Part shown: in pieces, positions 45,197 through 53,470 of the stretch | How the letters are laid out: the number at the start of each line of letters is the position of its first letter | Position numbering within the stretch: position 1 is the first letter of the stretch | Assembly: GCA_005223185.1 (NCBI GenBank) | Contig: NJBN01000006.1 | Coordinates: forward strand, 1-64,000 | From: a candidate division LCP-89 bacterium B3_LCP | Lineage (GTDB): Bacteria > Electryoneota > B3-LCP | Reading direction: 5' to 3' | Length of the DNA stretch: 64,000 nt | Program-made: the position numbers and the translations under genes | The notes under the pieces: generated by a model | What the model saw: the letters and a program-made list of their open reading frames with translations, nothing else | What the model was told of the DNA's origin: nothing | Database searches by the model: none

Positions 45197-45778
45197 ATGG
45201 TAAATCGTTTCTTAGTTATTGCTGGCCCTTCTGGTGTGGGTAAGAGTGTCCTAGCAACGGCTCTTAGCAAGATTAACACAGTATACATTATACTTCGTAA
45301 CTATACGACGCGAGATTCGCGTCCCACCGACTCCCCTGGCCATTTTGCGTATCTTTCAGACCAAGACTTTATTCAGACGCATGATAAAAGGCAATTCTTC
45401 ATGTGTCGTCTGGAACCACCTCCTATGTACGGATATAAAACAAAAGAACTATCGCTCATACTTGCCTCAGGTAAACGTCCGACACTTATGTTTAGACATA
45501 GTGGTATAAAGTATATCCTTGAATCCCTTGGCGGAGTACCTACAGTATTTATTGAGGGCGATCCGAAGGAAGTTGCTCGACATTCACGAAACAAGATATC
45601 CCCACCAACTGATAAAGACGTAATGAATACCATTAGTGCAAATAGACAACTTCAGGATTTAATGACACAAAGGCAATTCCGATGGCTACGAATCACCAAC
45701 AATTACGGCGGGAATGCTGAGGTTCGTACATTGGCTAATACTGTTAATGAATTCCTATCCAACACAGATGAACCTTGA
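45197..45778 (+). CDS. Guanylate-kinase-like P-loop NTPase
   Basis: About 193 residues. Walker A GPSGVGKS near the start, then NYTTRDSRPTDSPGHFAYL and SDQDF, which correspond to the nucleotide-monophosphate-binding part of guanylate kinases (YTTRPxRxxE...Y.F). The acidic residue normally found after the TTR segment is replaced (PTDSPG), so the phosphate acceptor may differ from GMP. Similar kinases phosphorylate ribose 1,5-bisphosphate (PhnN). ATG 45197 follows AAAGGA; the open frame upstream has no support. It overlaps the next gene by 11 bases. Confidence 0.75.
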   Translation: MVNRFLVIAGPSGVGKSVLATALSKINTVYIILRNYTTRDSRPTDSPGHFAYLSDQDFIQTHDKRQFFMCRLEPPPMYGYKTKELSLILASGKRPTLMFRHSGIKYILESLGGVPTVFIEGDPKEVARHSRNKISPPTDKDVMNTISANRQLQDLMTQRQFRWLRITNNYGGNAEVRTLANTVNEFLSNTDEP

Positions 45779-46385
45779 GGCTGTTACTAGACGCGAGCGG
45801 TCATTATCTGAGCCGCGTTATGGCATTTCACTTATTGCCGGAAGACCGCTAGATGGTCCTGTAGTCGAGGCTATATTGAATCTTCAATTGCAAATTGCTA
45901 ACATAATTCAAAATGGCTTAATACTGATGGACCCAAAACTGGTGCACATTACCATCTTTAGAGGCCAATCATCTGTGAGTCCCTGCAACACCTCCATTCA
46001 ACCTCCGCCGGTATTGTCTGCTACGTTCAATGATATTGCACCTGTGACTTTAGGATGGCGAGAGATTATGATTGATTTTGATGGTGCTATTCGTGCCTAC
46101 ACTTCCCCATCGGTGTGGCCCTTCCCATCGCAACGTCAGGCGCATGCAGTCACTAGGATTCTCTCAGATTCCTATGGCGTGCAGATTTCAGTTCAACAAC
46201 GGCTTTGGGCTACTTTAGGCACACTACAGGGAATAGCATGTCAGCCAAGATTGATTAAAGAAACACGAGCGTTGATAGGTCACTACACTATACCAGAAAT
46301 TACAATAAATTGTCTTAAATTGCTTTACTACCAAGACCTTCAGTTGGTATTAGCAGACACTATTGAGGTATATGATTTACAGTAA
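45768..46385 (+). CDS. 2H-phosphoesterase-like protein
   Basis: About 205 residues, not recognised as a named family. LVHITIFRG in the first half is a typical H-x-T/S motif of 2H (LigT/RNA ligase-like) phosphoesterases. At the second motif position the protein has RLWATLGTLQG, with no His, and the end (CLKLLYYQDLQLVLADTIEVYDL) follows the usual closing strands. A degenerate second site suggests ligand binding or a changed activity. The family acts on 2',3'-cyclic or 1'',2''-cyclic nucleotides and RNA ends. The start could also be the ATG at 45747. Overlaps both neighbours, so it is translationally coupled. Confidence 0.5.
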   Translation: MNLEAVTRRERSLSEPRYGISLIAGRPLDGPVVEAILNLQLQIANIIQNGLILMDPKLVHITIFRGQSSVSPCNTSIQPPPVLSATFNDIAPVTLGWREIMIDFDGAIRAYTSPSVWPFPSQRQAHAVTRILSDSYGVQISVQQRLWATLGTLQGIACQPRLIKETRALIGHYTIPEITINCLKLLYYQDLQLVLADTIEVYDLQ

Positions 46386-48120
46386 TGAATCGAGTAGCAT
46401 AGAACGTGTGATTGATGTTGGAATCATCACGATAGTTCCAACCGAGGTGGAGGCTCTTTTTAACACCTTGGCTATCGTTCGAAACGCGTACGAGCCTGTA
46501 TCAAGTCCTTTGCAGTATTGGCGGACATCCTATCGAAGTACTTCCTCTGGTCGCGCTCTTTCTATTATAGTCTCAATCCTCGGGGGCGAGGCAGGCAACA
46601 CCGAAGTCGCTATCGCCACGTCTTATTTTCTCCGAGATTGGTATCCGAAGCTAGTGTGTCTTGTTGGAATTGCAGCTGGAACCCCGGGTAAAACTCGCAT
46701 TGCGGACGTAGTTATGCCGAACAAGGTGCATGATAGAACAATCAAGGTTTTTGAAAATGGGGTTTATAGAGTCAGAGGACGTACCTATGCCCGTAACGAC
46801 ACAATTGATAGAATGCTAAAGATTTTGCCATTAACTGGTGATCATTTTCTTCCTGCACTTAACCTTGCTGTAAAGGATGATATCGCCCATGCAGTTGAAA
46901 TTGCTAGGGAAAGGTATTTACCGTCTAGTCAGTTTGATGGTCGACCACGTATTATAGATGGATCAATTGCATCGGACAACGTCTTAATCAGGGATCCAGC
47001 ATACTTCAATGGTATCTTAGATTCTACGGACGAGAAATGCAGGGCAGGAGAAATGGAGTCAGCCGGTTTCGTACTTGCTTGTCAAAGAGAACGCATCGAC
47101 TTCCCTTGGCTTGTCGTTCGCGGTATCTCTGACTTTGGCGATAGCGCGAAAGATGACTCATTCCAGTTACTCGCCGCTAAAGCTGCCTGTACTGCACTTA
47201 AGCTTTTTATTGAAAAAACACTCACAATAGACGCCCTTCCCCTTAATCCTCGAGCCCTGCGTTCTACAAGTACATTAGAGTTCAATCTCGTGCGTCAACT
47301 CAGAGATGCGTTTGCAGCAAAGCGATGGAAAGAAGTTTGTCGTATTGGCGCAGTGATTAGCCGACCGCTATGGCTATCGGGGAACACAATGCTACGTTAT
47401 GAGATTGGTGAACTAGTTGAGAACGCAGCTGCGTTCTCCAACAACACTCCTCTTCGAGCTATGGCACTTATCGACGACCTTGGCTGGACTGCTATTAAGC
47501 TCGGAAAAGAAGCACAAGCCGAGAAGCACATTCTTGATGGAATCCGCCTGGCAAAAGAATCTGCAGATAACTACTTCGTTGCAAAAGGCTACCGTCACCT
47601 TGCCTCCTTATACCGCCAGAAGAGTAATATTACTGTTGCTGAATCATACCTAGCAAATGCTCGTGATGCTACCAGCCGTATAACTGACCAAGAGCAACGA
47701 GGCGAGATGGATTCTGCATTGCTGGTTTCCACAGCCAAACTTCAAATGGAGAGTTTACACTATCCAGAGGCTATTAATTTGTTGCAACAAGCACTTGATT
47801 CCTTCAAAAAATCTAATGATTTAGAGCGGGAGGTTAAGATATATGCTTTGCTTGCCCATTGTAGTGAAAAATTAGGAAAACCTAAAGAAGCTGAGAAGTT
47901 TTATTTGACTGGTCAGACTAAAGCGAGAGAAGCAGGTCGATTCGACGAATTCTCTCAAAATACCCAGGGTTTGATCCTTTTATTACCAAAAGGTGATCTT
48001 GCGCGCTGTAAGTCTCTTGCGCAAGAGGTTTATGATTTTGCTATAACAAATGGTCTTTGGGATGCGGCAAGAATATGGCGCGAAAAATACGATCTCTCAG
48101 ATTCACCGAAAAAAGCATGA
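46372..48120 (+). CDS. Nucleoside phosphorylase/nucleosidase fused to TPR repeats
   Basis: About 582 residues. The N-terminal 270 residues are a PNP/MTAN-type phosphorylase: DVGIITIVPTEVEALF, VGIAAGTPGKTRIADVV, AGEMESAGFVLAC (substrate-binding Glu) and VVRGISDFGD (catalytic Asp). The C-terminal 300 residues are tetratricopeptide-like repeats (DDLGWTAIKLGKEAQAEKHI, YRHLASLYRQKSNITVAESY, YALLAHCSEKLGKPKEAEKF). Fusions of nucleoside phosphorylase-like enzymes to repeat sensors are known from predicted bacterial conflict and NLR-like systems. ATG 46372 has TGAGG upstream. Confidence 0.83.
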   Translation: MIYSNESSSIERVIDVGIITIVPTEVEALFNTLAIVRNAYEPVSSPLQYWRTSYRSTSSGRALSIIVSILGGEAGNTEVAIATSYFLRDWYPKLVCLVGIAAGTPGKTRIADVVMPNKVHDRTIKVFENGVYRVRGRTYARNDTIDRMLKILPLTGDHFLPALNLAVKDDIAHAVEIARERYLPSSQFDGRPRIIDGSIASDNVLIRDPAYFNGILDSTDEKCRAGEMESAGFVLACQRERIDFPWLVVRGISDFGDSAKDDSFQLLAAKAACTALKLFIEKTLTIDALPLNPRALRSTSTLEFNLVRQLRDAFAAKRWKEVCRIGAVISRPLWLSGNTMLRYEIGELVENAAAFSNNTPLRAMALIDDLGWTAIKLGKEAQAEKHILDGIRLAKESADNYFVAKGYRHLASLYRQKSNITVAESYLANARDATSRITDQEQRGEMDSALLVSTAKLQMESLHYPEAINLLQQALDSFKKSNDLEREVKIYALLAHCSEKLGKPKEAEKFYLTGQTKAREAGRFDEFSQNTQGLILLLPKGDLARCKSLAQEVYDFAITNGLWDAARIWREKYDLSDSPKKA

Positions 48121-48213
48121 TTATACAAGTTATAATAAGCTATCAGATTTCTATTAAGATAACAAATACACCCCATAATAAATACCTACAGATATAACTC
48201 AATTGGTAAACCT

Positions 48214-48843
48214 ATGATTGATAAATTACTCGATCCGCTTGAACTAGCGTCTTTAGTTGCAGGATCAGAAAACGATGTTAGTAGTTCATCTGGCGAACTT
48301 CTTCGAGTATTCGCTGAAGATGGTAAATCTATAGGTCTGGCACCACGTCTTCTTTGCCATAGGCTTGGTCTTCTGCATAAAGTTGCTTTTTGTTTTTTTT
48401 CTGCCCCTGACTCACGTCTTCTTCTTCAGAAACGTAAAGGCGGTCGTTTAGATGTTGCAGTTGGAGGTCACCTTAATCGTCAAGACAATAGTGCTGAAGA
48501 TGCGATTATCCGCGAGATTCATGAGGAAATCGGCATTCTTCTAAATCCAAATAGACTTACTAAAATAGCCGAGTATCAAAGGCATAGCAGCGACCGTCTT
48601 TCTAAGCCACGGGAGGTTAATAACGAGTTCCGCGTGTTATTCCTTCATGAATTTTCCAAGGCTGAAGTCCAGAACTTGGACCGCCATTTCAGTAACAGAA
48701 AGGATCAGAAAGCGGTACTCTCTATTCAGTGGTTTACTCTTAAAGAAGTCTTATCGGCATGTGATTCTGGTAAAACCGCAGATGGGCTTTTAGCATCTAT
48801 CCCCTATTATCTTTTATGGCTAGTAAATCGTCGCCCTACCTAA
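48214..48843 (+). CDS. NUDIX hydrolase
   Basis: 209 residues. A NUDIX fold with a box ending A-I-I-R-E-I-H-E-E-I-G-I (REIHEE is the metal site). By my alignment the first Glu of the canonical box is replaced by Asn, with Asp next to it. LHKVAFCFFSAPDSRLLLQKR and GRLDVAVGGHL resemble isopentenyl-diphosphate-isomerase-like NUDIX proteins. It should cleave a nucleoside-diphosphate-linked compound. It lies 93 bases after the phosphorylase gene in the same direction, probably one transcript. Confidence 0.85.
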   Translation: MIDKLLDPLELASLVAGSENDVSSSSGELLRVFAEDGKSIGLAPRLLCHRLGLLHKVAFCFFSAPDSRLLLQKRKGGRLDVAVGGHLNRQDNSAEDAIIREIHEEIGILLNPNRLTKIAEYQRHSSDRLSKPREVNNEFRVLFLHEFSKAEVQNLDRHFSNRKDQKAVLSIQWFTLKEVLSACDSGKTADGLLASIPYYLLWLVNRRPT

Positions 48844-48877
48844 ATATCAACCACCTATCCCCCACTCCGCATAACCT

Positions 48878-48973
48878 ATGACCAAAAGAGTTACAATTTA
48901 TGCCCGGGTATCCACCAAGGACCAGCACCCGGAAACCCAAGTCAAGCAACGCTCGCCGTTTACAGCATCTTAG
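48878..48973 (+). pseudogene. Serine recombinase (resolvase) 5' fragment
   Basis: The frame starting ATG 48878 reads MTKRVTIYARVSTKDQ and then ETQVKQ, a perfect start of a serine recombinase with the nucleophile Ser of ARVST. It breaks off after about 24 residues and ends at TAG 48973 in unrelated sequence. Catalytic core, DNA-binding domain and C-terminus are missing. It marks the right edge of the island. Confidence 0.8.
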
Positions 48974-49125
48974 GCGCTAAAGTTACTACCCTCACTTCCG
49001 GTATCCAACCACCCGGCACCCACACCCACATCTGGGATGCAGCGGAGTATTCCAGTGGGGTGTATATTATTCGGTTGGAGACGCCACAGTTGACCTCATC
49101 GCAGAGGATTACGGTGGTGAAGTAA
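48946..49125 (+). pseudogene. 3' fragment of a sorting-domain surface protein
   Basis: In a frame shifted from the resolvase fragment, the sequence reads ATLAVYSILGAKVTTL, WDAAEYSSGVYIIRLE and ITVVK, ending at TAA 49123-49125. This is the last 55-60 residues of a C-terminal sorting domain, of a different subtype from the other four in the window. No start or upstream part exists here. The junction with the resolvase fragment lies near 48940-48957, so a deletion or insertion fused the two genes. Confidence 0.75.
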
Positions 49126-49238
49126 ATCTGTTAACCGTTGACAGGTAGCCGTTTTATGTTGCGCCAGGTTGAATCAGTTAATCACTTACCGGATACATTT
49201 AAGGTTGTCTGTATTTATGAACAATTTCCCTGTAGATT

Positions 49239-50378
49239 TTGACTAAACGTGCCGATATAAACAATGAACAACCACGTTTAAATCTATCGGTCGGTGAAAT
49301 GTATAATGCCTGGGTGGAAGCCTGGAACAATTTCAAAATATCCGGTACCGAGTTATTTTTGTGCTTGCTATTCCTTGCTGTGTTCGTTCTGCTCTTTGCC
49401 TGGAGTGGATATTGGGTATGGTCGAAGAATCGGCGCCAGCGCGTATTGAGCATTCTGCACCTGTTCAGGTTAGCATGCAGGAAAAAGGGGCTTGCTGCTG
49501 AAGAGGTCAACACAATGCGCAAGCATGCTAAATCTGTCGGGCATAACCTGGAATCTGCATTGCTGGAATCCAATATTGCCTTCGATAAATTTATATCGAA
49601 AGTAGTGGATTCAGGGAAAACGGAAAGGGGGCAAGAGTTCAACGAATTCTATGCCCAAATGCGCCACAAGCTGGGATTCAGACCGCCTGCTCGCGGTCTG
49701 GCTCTGAATTCTACGCGCGAATTGCCAGCAGGTCAGAATTTATATGTAGTGCTTTCAGAAGATTTGTTTCTGGAAGGGTACATCGAGAGTATAGATGAGA
49801 TAAACCTGGCGGTGAAATTGCTGGCAGTGGTTCCGGCGTATATCAATCTTACCATAGGTCAAGCGGTGCAGGTATTCTTCAACCGCAGCGGCGATGCCAG
49901 ATATTCCGGTTCCTGTGATATTGACAGCGGATATTCCGATGCCCGGGGGGAGCATATCATTTTAAGTCACTGCACCGAGCTGCGGCGCGACCAACGGCGC
50001 CAGGATTTTCGTGTAGAAGAGGGGCGTTCGGTGTCGGTCTGGGTGATGGACGATGCGTTGGAACAGGCAGCCGATCCCATGCTTATCATAGCAGACCGAG
50101 TGCCCATCAGAGCCCGGTTGGATGATATTTCCGGTGGTGGCGCTTCAATTATCTTCCACCGAAATCTACAACCAAATCAAGGCTTGATGGTTAACCTGGA
50201 TCCCGCCGGTGTTTATGGATTACCCATTGTCAAGGCTGTTGTCGTTCGTTCCAGTGACCGCAGCAGAACCGACCGCTGGGTGCTGTCAGTTCGGTTTGAA
50301 GATCTGCGACCTTCGGAACATCAGAGATTGATCAATTATATATTCCAGAAGGAACGCGAAAACCTGCAGATCGCGTAG
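49239..50378 (+). CDS. Membrane-anchored PilZ-domain protein (c-di-GMP receptor)
   Basis: 379 residues. One transmembrane helix near the N-terminus (ELFLCLLFLAVFVLLFAW, about 38-56), a helical region (60-130), a YcgR-like N-terminal flanking domain (about 150-245) and a PilZ domain with RRDQRRQDFR and DISGGGASI, the c-di-GMP-binding motifs. It would couple c-di-GMP to motility or envelope functions. The frame opens with TTG (49239) without a clear ribosome site; an ATG at 49299 has GGTGAA directly adjacent. I keep the longer form because it retains the residues before the helix. Confidence 0.85.
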   Translation: MTKRADINNEQPRLNLSVGEMYNAWVEAWNNFKISGTELFLCLLFLAVFVLLFAWSGYWVWSKNRRQRVLSILHLFRLACRKKGLAAEEVNTMRKHAKSVGHNLESALLESNIAFDKFISKVVDSGKTERGQEFNEFYAQMRHKLGFRPPARGLALNSTRELPAGQNLYVVLSEDLFLEGYIESIDEINLAVKLLAVVPAYINLTIGQAVQVFFNRSGDARYSGSCDIDSGYSDARGEHIILSHCTELRRDQRRQDFRVEEGRSVSVWVMDDALEQAADPMLIIADRVPIRARLDDISGGGASIIFHRNLQPNQGLMVNLDPAGVYGLPIVKAVVVRSSDRSRTDRWVLSVRFEDLRPSEHQRLINYIFQKERENLQIA

Positions 50379-50545
50379 TATGGCACTAAAGAATTGCCAG
50401 AAAGTTCTACACATCAACCTGATACTTTCTTTACCCTTATAAACATTGAAAAAAGATTGGCTAAACTACGCAGGTTAGGTATATTTAGAATTGGAACTCT
50501 GCACACAAGGCGCAATAAACATCCATCAATTGATCCTGTGTCTTT

Positions 50546-51745
50546 ATGAGTTATAAGGATCCAAAAAAACAAAAGCTCCCAACTGAACATCTGCCTGAAT
50601 CAGAACGCACACGCGCCATAATAAATATGATGCGTGAAGGAGTAATTTGCACTGATGCTGGCGGTGTTATTACTGAGATCAACACTACTGCTGAAAATTT
50701 CTTAAGCGTCTGCCGCGATGAAGTAGTCAGCAGAACTGTTTACGAATTCCATCCCCCTGACATTCAGCATAAGATTCGAACGCTGCTGGAAGGTTTCAAT
50801 TCCGGAACAGCTACCGTACCGGTAAATATCCGCCGGGAACTTGATGGTCACTGGCTGCAAATCAGCTTGATTCCCGTCCATGATGAGAATGGAAAGTTCC
50901 AGGGAGTTGTTACAACTTTAGTCGATGAGACCGAACAGAAGAGACTCGAGGAGGTTAAACATTCCTTAGAACTGAAACTCTTGCAGGAACATAAGTTATC
51001 AGTTATCGGCGTCTTAGCTTCCGGGATAGCCCATAATTTGAACGGTCCTCTATCAATAATAGTCGGTTATCTTGATCTTTTATACAGCCGCATCGGTGAT
51101 CTCGACGAAATACCAATCATTCTGTCTCAAACTGAACGGATGAAAGAGATCATCAACAACATGATGTACAAAAGCCGTCAGGAACAGGATGACCGCAAGC
51201 GGATGATAAACCTGAACACGCTGTTGAAGAATGAATTGGCTTTCTTAGATGCGAACCTCGATTTCAAGCATAAAATCGACAAACAGTACGAATTTGCCGT
51301 TGGATTACCGGACATTTTCGCTGTCTATAGTGACTTTTCACAGAGTTTTTTAAATATTATCAATAATTCCATTGACGCCATGTTCGATTCTCCTGTTAAG
51401 AACCTATTTGTTAAAACAAGCTATGATTCGGAGAATATCACCATTGAATTCCAGGATACCGGTTGTGGCTTGGATCCCGCAGATGCTGAAAAGATATTTG
51501 ATCCCTTCTATACCACCAAGCCTTTGGTGGGAGAAGCTCCTGCAGGTCATCCTACCGGTACGGGTCTGGGACTATCCAGTACTCACAAACTAGTGCAGGA
51601 ATATGGTGGTGAGATAAGTGTCAATGGGCATCCCGGAAAAGGTGCGCATTTCATAATTACCATTCCCATCAAAGCCAACCTCACAACAGAAGAATCTGAC
51701 TACAAAGCTTTAACAACCCCGGAACTGGAATTGGCGAACACCTGA
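50546..51745 (+). CDS. PAS-domain histidine kinase
   Basis: 399 residues. A PAS domain (about 22-135) followed by a coiled region, a HisKA-type dimerisation helix with the phosphoacceptor in GIAHNLNGPLSII (about H163) and an HATPase domain: NIINNSIDAM (N box), DTGCGLDP (G1), FDPFYTTKP (F box), GTGLGLSSTHKLVQEYGG (G2). Asn replaces the common Glu after the His (HNLN). No transmembrane helix, so it is a cytoplasmic sensor. No response regulator is adjacent. It follows the PilZ gene in the same direction after 167 bases. Confidence 0.9.
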   Translation: MSYKDPKKQKLPTEHLPESERTRAIINMMREGVICTDAGGVITEINTTAENFLSVCRDEVVSRTVYEFHPPDIQHKIRTLLEGFNSGTATVPVNIRRELDGHWLQISLIPVHDENGKFQGVVTTLVDETEQKRLEEVKHSLELKLLQEHKLSVIGVLASGIAHNLNGPLSIIVGYLDLLYSRIGDLDEIPIILSQTERMKEIINNMMYKSRQEQDDRKRMINLNTLLKNELAFLDANLDFKHKIDKQYEFAVGLPDIFAVYSDFSQSFLNIINNSIDAMFDSPVKNLFVKTSYDSENITIEFQDTGCGLDPADAEKIFDPFYTTKPLVGEAPAGHPTGTGLGLSSTHKLVQEYGGEISVNGHPGKGAHFIITIPIKANLTTEESDYKALTTPELELANT

Positions 51746-51835
51746 TTCTGGACCTTACTCTCCCTGATTGCTTAAATTACTTCATTACATAATGTTATCT
51801 CTGAAGTGAAATTTTAACTAATTTTAAAGGATCAC

Positions 51836-51864
51836 TTGACATTTAAGTAAATAATTTGTATATT
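51836..51864 (+). promoter_or_regulatory. Promoter of the secreted CxxCH gene
   Basis: TTGACA (51836-51841), 17 bases, TATATT (51859-51864), identical in boxes and spacing to the promoters of the two beta-helix genes. The leader of about 90 bases lacks the duplicated element. Confidence 0.8.
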
Positions 51865-51962
51865 ATTGTAGCAGTTCTCTAAATTTGGGATTAAATCCTT
51901 ATAATCCAAATACCTCACTTCATACAAAAAACAACGCAACCATAATCTGTTAGGAGGCAATT

Positions 51963-53225
51963 ATGAAACATGGTAAAGTGGTTTTCGTAGGATTAGCCTT
52001 GTTGGTGATGGGTCTATGGGTAGGAAATGCGTTCGCCAATTCTGCAGGCCCGCCTGATAATCATGCAGCCAATCCGCCTGGCTATAATAACTGTACTTTA
52101 TGCCATGGCACCTTTCCTGTTAATTCAGGGATGGGAGCGGTCTTCATGGTATTTCCACCAATATCTTATGTCTCAGGAGCTACAATTCCGGTTGACATCA
52201 GCGTTTCAGATCCAACGGCGACAAGATGGGGATTTGAAATGACCTGCACGGATGGCATGGGCAATCCGACCGGTCAGTTCATCGTGATTGACCCAGCACA
52301 TTCCCAGTTGTCTGGTAATTACATGAAGCAAACCAGCTTCGGCACTTTTCCAGGCTCTGGATTTGGCGTCGCCTGGCCTATCCTGTGGACGGCACCTGTA
52401 AGTGCTTTTCCGGTTACTTTCTACCTTGCTGGCTGTGCTGCTGATAACGATGGCACAAATAATGGTGATTACATCTACACTGACTCCTTGGTGGTTAACG
52501 CAGCTTCCCCGGTGTACATTGATTTGACAGCAATCGGGACGACAACCTTTCCTGATTCGGGTGGCATTCTGACTTATGACATAGAGGCAACGAGCTGGTC
52601 AGGTCTGCCTGCCGATACAATTGATATCTGGGTTGATGTAACCTTGCCGTACGGAACAATCTTTGGTCCGGTACTGGGACCGGTACTGGATTTCCCCATG
52701 CCCGGAATACCTCCACCGCAATCCGTAAGCCGTACTCGTACTCTAACCGTCCCGCTCGGGGCGCCAGCGGGGAATTACACGCTCAATGCATACATAGGGC
52801 AATACAGCCCGCCCAACAATTTGATAATGGCGGAAGATCACTTCCCCTTTGACAAAACCGCTCTGGATGGAGATCTCACCTCTGAAGAAGCAGTAAACTT
52901 TGTTGATTCAGGGGAGGAGTTCGAGGAACTCATACCGCTGTTCAGCACTCCCGACGAGCATTTACTACTGAAGAATCATCCCAACCCGTTCAATCCCACC
53001 ACAGTTATCAGTTTCTCTCTGCCGGTTGCAAGTTTGGTGAAACTGGATGTGTTTGATATAAACGGGCGGAATGTCGGATTCAGGGAATCCGACCTACGGG
53101 GTCATTATCTCCCCGGCACACACCAGATCACTTTCGATGGCTCTGATCTTGCTTCTGGCATCTACATTTACCGCTTAACTGCTGGTGACTTCACCGCCAG
53201 CGGTAAGATGGTGCTGATGAAATAG
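51963..53225 (+). CDS. Secreted CxxCH (heme-binding) protein with sorting domain
   Basis: 420 residues. Signal peptide (ending NAFAN), then a single c-type heme motif C-T-L-C-H (about residues 43-47) inside a GPPDNHAANPPGYNN...CHG context, followed by a beta-sandwich that resembles the reelin-like/choice-of-anchor V domain often found on such proteins. A domain of about 90 residues shared with three other exported proteins (VDVTLPYGTIFGPVLGP, VPLGAPAGNY) precedes the sorting domain, which ends KMVLMK. AGGAGG stands eight bases before the ATG. Probably a surface-exposed redox or adhesion protein; redox function is inference. Confidence 0.83.
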   Translation: MKHGKVVFVGLALLVMGLWVGNAFANSAGPPDNHAANPPGYNNCTLCHGTFPVNSGMGAVFMVFPPISYVSGATIPVDISVSDPTATRWGFEMTCTDGMGNPTGQFIVIDPAHSQLSGNYMKQTSFGTFPGSGFGVAWPILWTAPVSAFPVTFYLAGCAADNDGTNNGDYIYTDSLVVNAASPVYIDLTAIGTTTFPDSGGILTYDIEATSWSGLPADTIDIWVDVTLPYGTIFGPVLGPVLDFPMPGIPPPQSVSRTRTLTVPLGAPAGNYTLNAYIGQYSPPNNLIMAEDHFPFDKTALDGDLTSEEAVNFVDSGEEFEELIPLFSTPDEHLLLKNHPNPFNPTTVISFSLPVASLVKLDVFDINGRNVGFRESDLRGHYLPGTHQITFDGSDLASGIYIYRLTAGDFTASGKMVLMK

Positions 53226-53252
53226 CAGCATAATGATAACTAATGGTTGTAG

Positions 53253-53282
53253 GGGCAGACCTGCGTGTCTGCCCTTTTTCTA
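53253..53282 (+). terminator. REP-like palindrome acting as terminator
   Basis: Stem GGGCAGAC (53253-53260) / GTCTGCCC (53267-53274) followed by TTTTTCT. It is the second copy of the 17057 element, but here with a T-run. The sequence from the stop codon to the stem is almost the same in both. Confidence 0.8.
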
Positions 53283-53312
53283 TTACAATTCCCCCCCGAA
53301 AAAACAAATTAC

Positions 53313-53341
53313 TTGACAAATTCGAAAATAATGTGTATATT
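53313..53341 (+). promoter_or_regulatory. Promoter of the second beta-helix gene
   Basis: TTGACA (53313-53318), 17 bases, TATATT (53336-53341). The spacer and following bases nearly repeat those at 14742-14780. Confidence 0.8.
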
Positions 53342-53375
53342 AATATGAATCATTGTATCAACCGAAAGGCAAACT

Positions 53376-53440
53376 GTCATTCCGGCAAGCCCTTCAGGGC
53401 GCAAGCCGGTGCGTAGCACTCCTACGGAGAATCCAGTAAC
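53376..53440 (+). repeat. Duplicated structured leader element (copy 2)
   Basis: Same element as 14804-14869: the CCGGC/GCCGG, GCCC/GGGC and CGTAG/CTACG hairpins are all conserved, whereas the 25 bases before it differ between copies. The block thus looks conserved by constraint or by recent exchange. Confidence 0.6.
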
Positions 53441-53470
53441 TAAGCCCAAAGAAACATTTGGGAGGATGCC

